NCBI RefSeq assembly: GCF_023631325.1
Contig: NZ_JALQDG010000051.1
Location: forward strand, 61,140 to 125,139
DNA length: 64,000 nucleotides
Direction: 5' to 3'
Source of the DNA: Caballeronia sp. INDeC2
GTDB taxonomy: Bacteria > Pseudomonadota > Gammaproteobacteria > Burkholderiales > Burkholderiaceae
Below, one piece after another: positions 37,273-46,397 of the stretch. Every line of letters begins with the position of its first letter. Positions within the stretch are counted from its first letter, which is position 1. The position numbers and the translations under genes are program-made. Below the pieces are notes generated by a model. That model saw only the letters and a list, made by a program, of their open reading frames with translations, was not told the origin of the DNA and ran no database searches.

Positions 37273-38492
37273 GATTCAACCGGTCGATGCAACACAATGA
37301 ACGCTGCTTAAGCGGCGGGAGTGTTGCGATGAAACAGAGATGCCGGATCTATTACAGCGAGAGCCAGAAAGCGCTGATGTGGGAGCGCTGGCGTGCGGGT
37401 GAGTCGCTGCAGCACATTGCGCAGCTGTTTGATCGCAATCATTCATCCGTGGCCGGGATTTTGGCGCAAACTGGAGGGATCCAGCCTCCACCGCGACGGC
37501 GATCGGAGTGGTCGCTCACGCTCGCCGAGCGCGAAGAAATCTCACGAGGTCTCGCAGCAGATGATTCGATCCAGTCGATCGCACGGCGCCTGTCGCGAGC
37601 GCCTTCCACAATCTGCCGTGAGATCAAGCGCAACAGCGGCGAGAAAGGGTATCGAGCCGACTCCGCCGATCAGCTTGTCTGGCAGCGGACGCTGCGCCCG
37701 AAGGTGTGCAAACTGGTCACGAAACCAGCGCTGGCAAAAATCGTGGCCGCAAAGCTGCAACTGCAGTGGTCGCCGCAGCAGGTCGCCGGATGGCTGAAGC
37801 GGGCGTGGCCGGGCAACGAGGATTTCCACGTGTCACACGAAACGATCTATCGAACGCTGTTCATTCAGGCACGCGGCGCGCTGAAGAAAGAGCTGTTGGA
37901 GCACCTGCGGTGCACCCGTGCCATGCGTCGATCACGTCATCACACGCAGAAGACTGAGGATCGCGGCCGTATCCGCGATGCGGTTTCGATCAGCGAACGT
38001 CCCGCTACCATTGAAGACCGCGCGGTTCCGGGGCACTGGGAGGGCGACCTCCTGTGCGGCAGTTGTAACAGTCAGATTGCCACGCTTGTCGAGCGACACA
38101 CGCGCTATGTCATGCCCGTCAAGATTGACAGCAAGGACAGTGAAACGGTGGCTAACGCGCTCATCAAACACGCGGGGAAGCTTCCCCAGGAACTCTATAA
38201 ATCCCTCACCTGGGATCGGGGAACGGAGATGGCGGGACACAAGCGGTTCACCGTTGCCACCGACGTCGCCGTGTATTTCTGCGATCCCAAACATCCATGG
38301 CAGCGCGGGTCAAACGAGAATACTAATGGGGTGTTGAGACAGTACTTTCCAAAAGGCATCGATCTATCGTCTTACTCGCAGGCCAAACTGAACGCTGTAG
38401 CGAAACGGCTGAACGAGCGTCCAAGGAAGACATTGGATTACGGAACGCCAGCCGAACGATTCCATCAGGCTATTGCATCGACCGGTTGAATC
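37273..38492 (+). mobile_element. IS30-family insertion sequence, complete
   Basis: 1220-bp element bounded by perfect 20-bp inverted repeats: left GATTCAACCGGTCGATGCAA (37273-37292) and its exact complement at 38473-38492. The single transposase gene fills the interior. No clear target duplication is seen (GGA versus CGC flanks), so adjacent deletion after insertion is possible. Confidence 0.92.
37329..38489 (+). CDS. IS30 family transposase
   Basis: 386-aa DDE transposase. N-terminal helix-turn-helix domains (AGESLQHIAQLFDRNHSSVA, then SIQSIARRLSRAPSTICREI), then the catalytic core: D in GHWEGDLLCG, D in LTWDRGTEMAGH, E in RGSNENTNGVLRQYFPKG. ATG 37329 has GGGAG 7 nt upstream. The frame is uninterrupted, so it is likely active. 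Confidence 0.95.
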   Translation: MKQRCRIYYSESQKALMWERWRAGESLQHIAQLFDRNHSSVAGILAQTGGIQPPPRRRSEWSLTLAEREEISRGLAADDSIQSIARRLSRAPSTICREIKRNSGEKGYRADSADQLVWQRTLRPKVCKLVTKPALAKIVAAKLQLQWSPQQVAGWLKRAWPGNEDFHVSHETIYRTLFIQARGALKKELLEHLRCTRAMRRSRHHTQKTEDRGRIRDAVSISERPATIEDRAVPGHWEGDLLCGSCNSQIATLVERHTRYVMPVKIDSKDSETVANALIKHAGKLPQELYKSLTWDRGTEMAGHKRFTVATDVAVYFCDPKHPWQRGSNENTNGVLRQYFPKGIDLSSYSQAKLNAVAKRLNERPRKTLDYGTPAERFHQAIASTG

Positions 38493-38722
38493 CGCCGGTT
38501 GCAACGGTCATTCGTTCTTGGTCTTGGCTATGCAATACCCGTCACGCCCGTGCCTGTCTCGTTTCCATGTAGTTCGGTGGGTGTTCTGAATGCTGATATC
38601 ACAAGACCCACCTTGGAACCTGGATCGTTAGCCGCAGCGATTCGATCAGCACTCTCTCTTTTCAGGTCCGAGCGAGAGCGAGCGCGTGTTGTCCGCGCCT
38701 CGTTCCTATGCCAGACGACGGC

Positions 38723-38980
38723 TTAGGGGTGCGTCTTCCGGTGACCTATGCTTCCTGGAGCTCGCTTGGCGACCCTTATCGCCCGATCAAAGTCGTCTTC
38801 GGTAGCCACATGTCGATGATCTACGCTCACTAACCAGCTACCGCCAGCAAGACACCAACGGATCCGGCGTTCCTCTACCAGGCCGGCAAACCATCTCCAA
38901 ATATCCGCATCTTCGGCGTTCGCTGCGGTTGCAGCGCTTAGACGGTTTTGCTGTGAAAAACTCAACGGTTCCTCCTTCAT
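38723..38980 (-). CDS. Small conserved hypothetical protein
   Basis: 85-aa frame ending in IRWCLAGGSWLVSVDHRHVA, then TEDDFDRAIRVAKRA, a segment I associate with short Burkholderiales proteins of unknown function. ATG 38980 has no clear ribosome-binding site, so it may be a fragment. The flanking stretches 38493-38722 and 38981-39313 hold nothing else I can support. Confidence 0.4.
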   Translation of the reverse strand: MKEEPLSFSQQNRLSAATAANAEDADIWRWFAGLVEERRIRWCLAGGSWLVSVDHRHVATEDDFDRAIRVAKRAPGSIGHRKTHP

Positions 38981-39313
38981 GCGGTGCGCGTCGGTCCGAA
39001 CTACGCTCCTTTCATGCGACGCGAGGCATGGCGGCTTTACAGATGCCGCCCTACGCGGCATGGCTTGGATGCCGAGTAGGGCAGGAGCGGCAATTTGCAT
39101 GTTCCATAGGCCAGTTCGAATGGGCCATTTCTTACGCGCATTAGCGATTCAAGTCTGCGCGCCGATGAGCGGAACGCTGACGAATTGCTGACCCGACTTG
39201 TATGTCCGGGACATAAGGGAATCGCTCGATCCTCGCACGACGGATTGAATGGATCCGCTGGTTCGATTCAGTTAAATCAAGGTTCACTTCCGGCTGAGAC
39301 ACCGGGTTGAAGC

Positions 39314-39347
39314 AAGGGGACACTACATAAGTCGTCCGCGTCCCCTT
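39314..39347 (-). terminator. Possible terminator hairpin after the aldehyde dehydrogenase operon
   Basis: AAGGGGAC (39314-39321) pairs with GTCCCCTT (39340-39347), just downstream of the minus-strand operon's last stop (39355). The 18-nt loop and lack of a long U-tract make it a weak candidate. Confidence 0.3.
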
Positions 39348-39354
39348 TACGACG

Positions 39355-40803
39355 TCAAAGGCGAGCAGTCACAGTCTTCACTGCGTAGTACGCTTTAAGC
39401 CCCTCGAGCCCCTTCTCTCTGCCGAACCCGCTGTTCTTCGTCCCGCCAAACGGTGTCTCGACCCCGCCGGCGAAGTACTGGTTAATGAAAATCTGCCCGG
39501 CGCTCAAGTGACGGCTGAACTTCAAGGCCTTCGACACATCGCGCGTATAGATTCCGCCGACCAGACCATACGGCGTATCTTCCGCAAGCGCGCACGCATG
39601 ATCGAAATCATCGGCGATCTGCACGGTCAGCACGGGCCCGAAAATCTCTTCCTGCACGGCGACACTGCGCGCATCTTTGGCGAGTAACACGGTCGGTTCG
39701 TAGAACCAGCCGTTCAGACCCGACGGCTTGCCCAGCTTGCCGCCCGCGAGCGTCTGCGCACCGCTTTCCGCGACGATGCTCGCGACCTTGCGAACCTGTT
39801 GCTCGGAGATCACCGGCCCGATGTCCGGATCGTCGATGCCGCGCCCGAGCGTGAACGCGCCCACGCGCGCTGCGAGTTTGTCGAGAAACGCATCGGCGCA
39901 GGACTTTTCGATGACGAGACGCGAACCCGCCGAGCACACTTGTCCCGCGTTCATGAACGCGGCCTTGAGCGTGCCATTGAGCGCATCGTCCATGTTCGCG
40001 TCCGCGAGCACGACGACGGGCGACTTGCCGCCGAGTTCCATCGTCACCGATGCGACGTGGCTGGCGGCCGCGCGCATCACCGTTTTGCCGGTGGCGACCG
40101 AACCGGTGAAGGTCACGTGCGCCACATCGGGATGCTCGCACAGCAGCGCACCGGTCTTGTTTCCCGGGCCGCAAATGATGTTGACGACGCCCGGCGGCAC
40201 GCCTGCTTCCGTCAGAATGTCCGCGAGCACGAGCGCGGTCAGCGGCGTCTGCTCCGCCGGCTTCACGACCGCCGTGCAGCCGGCCGCGAGCGCGGGCGCG
40301 AGTCCGCGCGCCGTCGTGACGAGCGGAAAATTCCACGGAATGATGTGCGCGGTCACGCCGATCGGCTCGTGCATCGTGAAAGAGACGAAATCCGGGCCGA
40401 GCGGGATGGTGTCGCCTTGCAGCTTGTCGGCGATGCCCGCGTAATACTCGAAGTAGCGCGCCGATGTCTCGATGTCGCCTTTCGCCTCGCGCAGCGGCTT
40501 GCCGCTGTCGAGCGATTCGATCGTCGCGAGCCGCGCCGCGTCCTTGCGGATCAACTGCGCAACGCGCATGAGCATGCGGCTGCGTTCGGCCGGTATCACC
40601 TTCGCCCACGGTCCCTTGAGCGCGCGTTTCGCCGATGCAACCGCGTCGTTCACGATGTTTTCATCGCTGACCGGCACGTTGCAGAGCACCGATCCGGAGG
40701 CGGCATCGTAGGTCGGAATGACATCGGCGCCGGACAGCGAAATGCGCTTGCCATCTACGAAAGGACTGAGGTTGATGCTGTCGAAGTCGAACAGTTGGGT
40801 CAT
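39355..40803 (-). CDS. NAD(P)-dependent aldehyde dehydrogenase, probable 2-oxoglutarate semialdehyde dehydrogenase
   Basis: 482-aa ALDH. Oxyanion Asn N157 (PWNFP), general base E256 (MELGGKSP), nucleophile C290 (NAGQVCSAG), and the C-terminal PFGGTKNSGFGREKG. Its start overlaps the upstream dehydrogenase stop by 4 bp (ATGA), so it is the last gene of a coupled operon. With a D-hydroxyproline-type dehydrogenase and a DapA-family deaminase nearby, the expected substrate is 2-oxoglutarate semialdehyde, giving 2-oxoglutarate. A betaine-aldehyde-type substrate is the alternative. Confidence 0.88.
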   Translation of the reverse strand: MTQLFDFDSINLSPFVDGKRISLSGADVIPTYDAASGSVLCNVPVSDENIVNDAVASAKRALKGPWAKVIPAERSRMLMRVAQLIRKDAARLATIESLDSGKPLREAKGDIETSARYFEYYAGIADKLQGDTIPLGPDFVSFTMHEPIGVTAHIIPWNFPLVTTARGLAPALAAGCTAVVKPAEQTPLTALVLADILTEAGVPPGVVNIICGPGNKTGALLCEHPDVAHVTFTGSVATGKTVMRAAASHVASVTMELGGKSPVVVLADANMDDALNGTLKAAFMNAGQVCSAGSRLVIEKSCADAFLDKLAARVGAFTLGRGIDDPDIGPVISEQQVRKVASIVAESGAQTLAGGKLGKPSGLNGWFYEPTVLLAKDARSVAVQEEIFGPVLTVQIADDFDHACALAEDTPYGLVGGIYTRDVSKALKFSRHLSAGQIFINQYFAGGVETPFGGTKNSGFGREKGLEGLKAYYAVKTVTARL

Positions 40804-42209
40804 GACGTCTCTCGGTTGTGAATCAAGGCTTCATCGGGTTCGTGAGCCGGCCCCGCGTCGGCATCGGCGGCGAGATGACGGAGCTGGATGGGCTTGAGCG
40901 GCGGCCGCGCGCGCGGCAACGTGGCGTAGCCGTCGGGCGGCAGGTCGAGCATTTTCGCGAGCGCGGGCAGGCAGTTGCGCCCCTGACAGCGTCCCATGCC
41001 GATACGGCTGGATTTCTTCAGCCGGTCCACATCGCCGCACGAGAAGTTGGCGTCCTTGCGCAGGTCGCCGAGCGTGAGTTCTTCGCAACGGCAGACGATC
41101 GTGCCAGCATCGGCCGCGCTCAGGGTTTCGCTGCGGGCATAGGCGATATTGAGCTTGCGGCGAAAAAGGTCGAGCTTGCGATACTGGCGCGCGAGTGCCG
41201 CTTCGCCTTCGATGCCGAGAATCGCGTTCGCCGCCATGCGCCCTTCGACGAGCGCGACTTCCACGCCGCCAATGCCCGCGCCATCGCCGACGGCGTACAC
41301 GTTCGGCACGCTCGTTGCAAGCGCGGGCGAGCGCAACGGCACTACGCCGTTCAGCGAGCGGTCAAACGCGGTCTGGCAACCCATCATGCGGGCGATATCG
41401 GTCGAAGGAACGATGCCGTAGCCGAGCACGAGCGTATCGACTTCGGACCACGTCTGGGCGTCGATGCGCGGCCTGCCGTCACCGCCGACCGGCGCAATCG
41501 CGGCCCGCTCGACGGCGTCGCGCCCGGTGGCCTGCGCGATCATGCGTCCGGTTTTGAACCACGCGCCCGACCGCGCGATACGGCGCCGGTAATCGATGGC
41601 CGTGCGCAGCAGTTTCGGAGCGGCCCACACGCTGGTGGCGAGCGCGCCCGCGAGCCGCGCGCCTGGCTGCGCTTCGACGACGCCGATGACGTCCGCTCCC
41701 GCGGTCACGAGCGTCGCCGCCGCGACGAGCACAAGCGGCCCATTGCCGACGACCATCACGCGGCCTTCCGGCACGAGTCCGTGCGCCTTCACCATATTGA
41801 GCGCGCCGCCCGCGGAGATCACGCCGGGCAATGTCCATCCCGTGAACGGAAACGGCTGGTCTTGCGCCCCGCCGGCGATGACGACCGCCGTCGCGCGCAC
41901 CCGTCCGCTTCCCGACGGCCCGGCATATGCGATGGTCATGTCACCCGGCGAACCCCAGACGGTGCTCGACGGCCGATAGGTCACATTCGGGAGCGCGAGC
42001 ACGCGTGCGAGCCGGTCGAAGCGCGCCTTGTCCCGCAGCAGCGGCGCATTTGCGCCGACCGTATATCCGGGCGGAAGTTGACGAAAATACTGGCCGCCCG
42101 CCTGCGCGTTGTCGTCGATGACGACGACCGCCCGTCCGCCTTGCGCGAGCCGTTCGGCGCAGGCGAGACCCGCCGGGCCCGCCCCGATGATGACGACCGG
42201 ATCGCTCAT
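40800..42209 (-). CDS. FAD/NAD-binding subunit of a heterotrimeric amine dehydrogenase (HcnB/LhpE-type)
   Basis: 469-aa pyridine-nucleotide-disulphide-type flavoprotein. FAD motif VVIIGAGPAGLACAERLAQG, second dinucleotide motif VMVVGNGPLVLVAAATLVTAG, then a C-terminal BFD-like iron-sulphur segment with IVCRCEE and GMGRCQGRNCLP. ATG 42209 overlaps the 2Fe-2S gene by 4 bp. Together with the two neighbours it forms the three-subunit D-hydroxyproline/octopine/hydrogen-cyanide-synthase type dehydrogenase. No HCN role is implied; the context is proline catabolism. Confidence 0.88.
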   Translation of the reverse strand: MSDPVVIIGAGPAGLACAERLAQGGRAVVVIDDNAQAGGQYFRQLPPGYTVGANAPLLRDKARFDRLARVLALPNVTYRPSSTVWGSPGDMTIAYAGPSGSGRVRATAVVIAGGAQDQPFPFTGWTLPGVISAGGALNMVKAHGLVPEGRVMVVGNGPLVLVAAATLVTAGADVIGVVEAQPGARLAGALATSVWAAPKLLRTAIDYRRRIARSGAWFKTGRMIAQATGRDAVERAAIAPVGGDGRPRIDAQTWSEVDTLVLGYGIVPSTDIARMMGCQTAFDRSLNGVVPLRSPALATSVPNVYAVGDGAGIGGVEVALVEGRMAANAILGIEGEAALARQYRKLDLFRRKLNIAYARSETLSAADAGTIVCRCEELTLGDLRKDANFSCGDVDRLKKSSRIGMGRCQGRNCLPALAKMLDLPPDGYATLPRARPPLKPIQLRHLAADADAGPAHEPDEALIHNRETS

Positions 42210-42493
42210 TCGATGTCTCCGTCCGCCGTGCTCACCCGCATGCCGGCTCGCACCGGGTAGCCGCACCCGCGCACGACGCCTTCGTCCTCGACGCGCACCG
42301 CGCATTCCCAGCACAGGCCCATGCCGCAGTAATAGCCGCGCGGCTCCTGTCGACGCCAGCCGACCCGTTGCGCGGCGATGCCGGCGCGCATCAGAGCCGA
42401 CGCGATGCTTTCGCCCGCGAATGCATCGAGTGTGCGGCCATCGAACACGAATTCGACCGCCGGCCCCGCATCGATACCGTTAATCATGCGCAT
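42206..42493 (-). CDS. (2Fe-2S)-binding small subunit of the amine dehydrogenase (HcnA/LhpF-type)
   Basis: About 95 aa (up to 98 from an alternative start at 42502). Cysteines in YYCGMGLCWECAV and RGCGYPV form the plant-ferredoxin-like cluster site. It passes electrons between the two flavoprotein subunits. Overlaps both neighbours by a few bases, indicating a tight operon. Confidence 0.88.
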   Translation of the reverse strand: MRMINGIDAGPAVEFVFDGRTLDAFAGESIASALMRAGIAAQRVGWRRQEPRGYYCGMGLCWECAVRVEDEGVVRGCGYPVRAGMRVSTADGDIE

Positions 42494-43601
42494 TTTCGGC
42501 ATACGCGAATCGTCCTGGATTGAAGAGATCGACGGGATGCGAAGTCGTGCCGCTCGCGATCAGTTCGCCGAGCAACTGGCCGAAGATCGGACCGAGCGTG
42601 AAGCCGCCACGCGCGCACGCGCCGATGAAGACGTCCGGCATGTCGTCGAGCCGGCCGAGATACGGCAGCGAGTCCGGCGTCACGCCTTCGTACCCCGCCC
42701 AACTGCGCAGCACGTTCAGCTGCGCGAGGCCCGGTACGACGCGCACTGCGAGCCGAAGGTTGTGCACGAGCTGGTCGTAATCGACTTCCTTGCGCCGGTC
42801 GTCCAGCGTGCCGATCCCCTGCCAGCCGCCTCCGATGAGGCAACTGCGGTTGGCCGCCTGCTTGAGCGTGAGAATGCCGCGCGCGTGACTCGTCATCGTG
42901 CCGATGGTCGGCGGCGCGCTCTCGGTGACGGACACCATGTTGACGTCGAGCGCAATGGGCAACGCAGCGCCCAGCATGGCCGCGCATCGTGACGACCACG
43001 CGCCGGCCGTGATGCCCAGCGACGCCCCTCGAAACGCGCCGCGATCCGTATCGACGATCACGCCGTTCTGCCTGCGGATCGACGCGATGCGCGCGTGTTC
43101 CACGATCTGCACCCCTGCCCGCGCAATAGCCGCGCGCAGCGCGGGACCGGCGAGCGTGGGACTTGCGTAGCCGTCTTCGGAGGCAAACGTCGCGGCCACG
43201 ACTTCGCTGGAAAGCCATGGCGCTTCATGGCGAAGATCGGCGCGATCGAGCAGGCGCACATCGAGTCCGCAGGCACGCTGTTCGTCGGCGGATCGCGCGA
43301 GGCGCGCGGCTTCGTCGTCGGTCATCGCGATCTTGTAGCCGCCGCTTTGCGACACGCCGACATCCGCGCCAAGCCGCTCCGACATTCGCGCCCAGAGGTT
43401 CCACGACCAGCGCGCATACGGCACGAGTTTGGTCAGCTTGTTTTGCACGCCCAGCGAGCCCGCGTTCACTGACGATGCCTCGCTCCAGAGCGCGCTGCGG
43501 TCGATCAGTACCACCTTGCGTCCTGATTCGGCCAGCGTCAGGGCGGCGAACTGCCCGAAGATGCCGCCGCCGATTAGGATGACATCCGCACGCGTCGTCA
43601 T
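42480..43601 (-). CDS. FAD-dependent amino-acid oxidoreductase, catalytic subunit (HcnC/LhpB-type, DAO family)
   Basis: 373-aa DAO-fold flavoprotein expected to oxidise the amine substrate. N-terminal FAD motif VILIGGGIFGQFAALTLAES, block SSVNAGSLGVQNK, and the C-terminal GACARGGFTLGPIFGQLLGE. Start at ATG 43601, overlapping the GntR stop by 4 bp. With the 2Fe-2S and HcnB-type genes downstream this is the substrate-oxidising subunit of a D-hydroxyproline-dehydrogenase-like complex. Confidence 0.88.
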   Translation of the reverse strand: MTTRADVILIGGGIFGQFAALTLAESGRKVVLIDRSALWSEASSVNAGSLGVQNKLTKLVPYARWSWNLWARMSERLGADVGVSQSGGYKIAMTDDEAARLARSADEQRACGLDVRLLDRADLRHEAPWLSSEVVAATFASEDGYASPTLAGPALRAAIARAGVQIVEHARIASIRRQNGVIVDTDRGAFRGASLGITAGAWSSRCAAMLGAALPIALDVNMVSVTESAPPTIGTMTSHARGILTLKQAANRSCLIGGGWQGIGTLDDRRKEVDYDQLVHNLRLAVRVVPGLAQLNVLRSWAGYEGVTPDSLPYLGRLDDMPDVFIGACARGGFTLGPIFGQLLGELIASGTTSHPVDLFNPGRFAYAENAHD

Positions 43602-44338
43602 ACCGTCAGCCTGGCCTTGCGACGGCGTGCCTCGGCCGCGGTCTGACGGATGTACATGTGCAACGCAATTTCCGATGTGTCCAGGTCGGAGATGACCGCG
43701 GCCTTGAGTTGCTCGCCGTCGCGGGCGCGCGCGCATTCCAGGATGTCGTCGTGATGGCCGTGATCCTGGCCACCGCCATTCAGGATCGGATACATGTAGC
43801 GCAGCGTCGGCCCGATGCGAAGCCACAGACCTTCCACGATCTTCAGATGCACCGGAAGCCCTGCACTGCGATAGATCCTGAAGTGAAACTCGGAGTTGTA
43901 CTTCAGCACGCGCTTGAAGTCCTGCGCCCGCTTGGCTTCGAGAAACGCCGCCTGCGTTGCGCTCAGGAACTCCAGGTCCGCCGCCGTCAGACGGCTCGCC
44001 GCCGTTTCCGCGAGCGTGCCTTCCAGCCCGCGCCGGATCACGAAGATTTCCTCGATCTCCTCCACCGTGCGCGACGGCACGATGATGGCGTTGCGATCGG
44101 TCGCCTGCAGCACGCCCTCGGAGATGAGCCGCAGCACCGACTCGCGCGCGGGCGTCGCGCTTACGCGCAACTCTTCCGCGATGCGCCGGATGCTGATGCG
44201 CTCGTCCGGTGCGTAGGTACCGGAGAGCACCGCGCCGCATAGCTGGCGATACACCTGCTCCGAGAGTGATTCTCCGCGCGCAGGGACTTCGTACGCGGCC
44301 TTGTTTCGTTCATTGGATGCTTCGGGTTCGATCGCCAT
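43598..44338 (-). CDS. GntR family regulator, FCD/FadR subfamily
   Basis: 246 aa. N-terminal winged helix (SLSEQVYRQLCGAVLSGTYA, then RRIAEELRVSATPARESVLR), C-terminal all-helical FCD ligand domain with Asp/His metal-site candidates (YNSEFHFRIYRSAG, then GHHDDILECARARDG). Start at ATG 44338. First gene of the minus operon and divergent from the DapA-like gene; the intervening 160 bp carry two copies of a palindromic box. Confidence 0.9.
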   Translation of the reverse strand: MAIEPEASNERNKAAYEVPARGESLSEQVYRQLCGAVLSGTYAPDERISIRRIAEELRVSATPARESVLRLISEGVLQATDRNAIIVPSRTVEEIEEIFVIRRGLEGTLAETAASRLTAADLEFLSATQAAFLEAKRAQDFKRVLKYNSEFHFRIYRSAGLPVHLKIVEGLWLRIGPTLRYMYPILNGGGQDHGHHDDILECARARDGEQLKAAVISDLDTSEIALHMYIRQTAAEARRRKARLTV

Positions 44339-44370
44339 CTGAGGACTCGTCAAGTCGTGCTGTTAGCGAA

Positions 44371-44478
44371 ATATGCTATAGCATCTTGTAACATAATCAA
44401 AGCTTCCATTAGTGAAACCCCGTAAAACAGTCTTCTTGACTTTGTTTTTGGTCGCAATATGCTATATCAAATTGTAAC
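44371..44478. promoter_or_regulatory. Two GntR operator-like boxes in the divergent promoter
   Basis: Box 1 (44371-44392) ATATGCTATAGCAT then CTTGTAAC. Box 2 (44457-44478) ATATGCTATATCA then AATTGTAAC. Box 1 includes the perfect palindrome ATGCTATAGCAT (44373-44384). One box lies 33 bp from each of the divergent starts or closer, as expected if the GntR protein controls both operons. Box 2 is 20 bp upstream of ATG 44499. Confidence 0.75.
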
Positions 44479-44498
44479 AACCATGACGGAGAAAACTG

Positions 44499-45410
44499 AT
44501 GCAAGGCACGAAGTGGTCTGGCGTATTCACTGCTCTGGCAACGCCCTATTCCAGCAACGGCGATATCGAATGGGGGCAACTGCGCGAACTGATCGACCTG
44601 CTTCTCGTAGACGGCGTGAATGGTTTCGTCGTCGCGGGTAGCACGGGCGAGTACTACTCGCAGTCAGCCGACGAACGCAAGGAACTGTTCAGGAACGTCA
44701 AGAAGCATGTGGGAGAGCGCGCGACGCTGATCGCGGGCACGTCGTCGCTGAGCGCGACCGAGACGTTCGCCCTCACGCAGGAAGCGAAGCAGATCGGCTT
44801 CGACGGCTGCATGGTGCTGCCGCCGGTCTACTGCTTGCCGACCTTTGCCGAGACGCGCCGCTATTTCGAGCAGGTCGCCGCAATCGGCTTGCCTATCATG
44901 ATCTATAACAACCCGGCGCGCGTCGGCGTGGGCCTGTCGCCTGCGCAGACGGCGGAGCTCGCGAGCATTCCCAATGTGGCCGCCTACAAGGAAAGCGCCC
45001 GTGACCTCTACGCGATCGCCGAGACCTACTACGCGACGCGCGACCGCCTGGCGCATTTCGCCGGCCTCGAACCGTACGCGAGCGCGCTGCTTTCGCGCGG
45101 TGCGAGCGGCATCGTGTCGACGATCTCGAACCTGTGCGCCCGCGAAGTCGTCAACTACTACAAGGCTTTCCGCGCCAACGACGCTGAAGCGGTTTCGCGC
45201 AACCAGCAGGTCATCGACCAGCTGTATCACTTGCTGGCGCATTCGGGCCTGTCGAGCTTCGCCTTCGTGAAAACGGCGATGTCGACGCTCGGCCGTCCCG
45301 GCGGCGTCACCCGCGCGCCGCACATCATGGGCAGCGACGAGCAAACGCCTCAGATCGGCGAGGCGGTCAGGCAGATTTACGCTCGCGCCGGCATTGCGCT
45401 GCAACGCTGA
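44499..45410 (+). CDS. DapA/DHDPS-family lyase, probable 1-pyrroline-4-hydroxy-2-carboxylate deaminase (LhpC-like)
   Basis: 303-aa TIM-barrel class I aldolase family. Schiff-base lysine K164 (AAYKESARD) and proton-relay Y136 (IYNNPAR) are present, with the GSTGEYYSQSADER carboxylate loop. In trans-4-hydroxyproline catabolism a DapA-family member deaminates the oxidised D-hydroxyproline to 2-oxoglutarate semialdehyde. The divergent dehydrogenase/ALDH operon supports that assignment; true dihydrodipicolinate synthase is unlikely in this context. Confidence 0.85.
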   Translation: MQGTKWSGVFTALATPYSSNGDIEWGQLRELIDLLLVDGVNGFVVAGSTGEYYSQSADERKELFRNVKKHVGERATLIAGTSSLSATETFALTQEAKQIGFDGCMVLPPVYCLPTFAETRRYFEQVAAIGLPIMIYNNPARVGVGLSPAQTAELASIPNVAAYKESARDLYAIAETYYATRDRLAHFAGLEPYASALLSRGASGIVSTISNLCAREVVNYYKAFRANDAEAVSRNQQVIDQLYHLLAHSGLSSFAFVKTAMSTLGRPGGVTRAPHIMGSDEQTPQIGEAVRQIYARAGIALQR

Positions 45411-45458
45411 ACATCGCGCGGTCTCAGACCGATATCGAACACGCACAGCGAGGAAATC

Positions 45459-46304
45459 ATGAAGAACCGCTGGAAAGTCACATCGTTTGCCATGGCGTTT
45501 GCATGGTCCGGCCTGATGCCCGCGCTGGCACACGCCGATCCGGTCTGGGACCGCATCAGGAGTTCCGGGCATCTGGTCTGCGGCGCCATTCCGAGCGATC
45601 CGATCGGCTCCTGGGTCGATCCGAAAACGGGCCAGTGGGAAGGCTACGAAATCGAGCTTTGCCGGCAAATGGCGAGCGATCTGTCGAAGACCATGGGCAA
45701 AAAGATCGAGCCCGAGTTTCGCGAAACCGGCTGGAACACGGTCGTGCTCGATATTCAGTCGCAGAAGATCGACATCTGGCCGGGCATGAGCGCAACGCCC
45801 GAGCGTCAGAAGGCATTGTCGATGGTCGGTCCCATCTACACGCTGGCGATGTGCGGCATGGTCGGCCGGAATTTTCAGACCAAGGATACGTGGGCCGATC
45901 TGAACAAGAGCAACGTCCGGATCGCAACAGTAACGGGCACGAGCGTCGAGACGGCGTTCAAGAAGACCGCGCCCGAGGCCCAGCAGGTCACGTTGGCAGG
46001 CTATTCGGAAGTCACGATGGCCGTGCAGTCGGGCCGCGCCGATCTGATGGGCGCGGATGTCCTGCGCTGCCTGAACGTCGCCAAGAGCGCGCCCAATGCG
46101 TTCAGCGGCGTCGTGTATCCGAAGCCGATCCAGTCTCTGGACTCATCCGCCGGCGTGTTGAAGAGCGCCGATCACCTGACCGCGTGGCTGCAAAAATGGG
46201 CCGACGAGAAGCGCACGTCCGGGGACGTCAAGAAGCTGTTCCTGAGCGTGTTCCAGAAGGCCGGACTCGACGCGAGCAAGATTCCGCCCGACGTGCAGTT
46301 CTAG
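45459..46304 (+). CDS. ABC transporter periplasmic substrate-binding protein, polar amino-acid (family 3) type
   Basis: 281 aa with signal peptide MKNRWKVTSFAMAFAWSGLM then PALAHA. Family 3 pattern WDRIRSSGHLVCGAIPSDPI, GYEIELCRQMASDL, and DIWPGMSATPERQKALSMVG. First gene of a binding protein, permease, ATPase set, 48 bp after the DapA-like gene. Expected ligand: an amino-acid-like compound of the pathway, e.g. a (hydroxy)proline derivative. Confidence 0.9.
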   Translation: MKNRWKVTSFAMAFAWSGLMPALAHADPVWDRIRSSGHLVCGAIPSDPIGSWVDPKTGQWEGYEIELCRQMASDLSKTMGKKIEPEFRETGWNTVVLDIQSQKIDIWPGMSATPERQKALSMVGPIYTLAMCGMVGRNFQTKDTWADLNKSNVRIATVTGTSVETAFKKTAPEAQQVTLAGYSEVTMAVQSGRADLMGADVLRCLNVAKSAPNAFSGVVYPKPIQSLDSSAGVLKSADHLTAWLQKWADEKRTSGDVKKLFLSVFQKAGLDASKIPPDVQF

Positions 46305-46397
46305 CGGGACGTGGTGGGGCGTCAGCCGTAAAGGCAGGTGGCCGGCGCTTGGCCGGCCGATGGAACACAACTTTCTAACTCGCTGGAAGAAGAGATA

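Noticed and set aside
37273..38492. Target-site duplication for IS30
   Set aside because: Flanking bases on the two sides do not match over 2-3 bp, so none can be claimed.
40818..42260. Long plus-strand frame opposite the HcnB-type dehydrogenase
   Set aside because: Shadow of a conserved gene, with arginine/histidine-rich composition and no start signal.
42206..43601. Hydrogen cyanide synthase (hcnABC)
   Set aside because: Subunit architecture is shared, but the GntR, ALDH, DapA-like and ABC neighbours indicate amino-acid catabolism.
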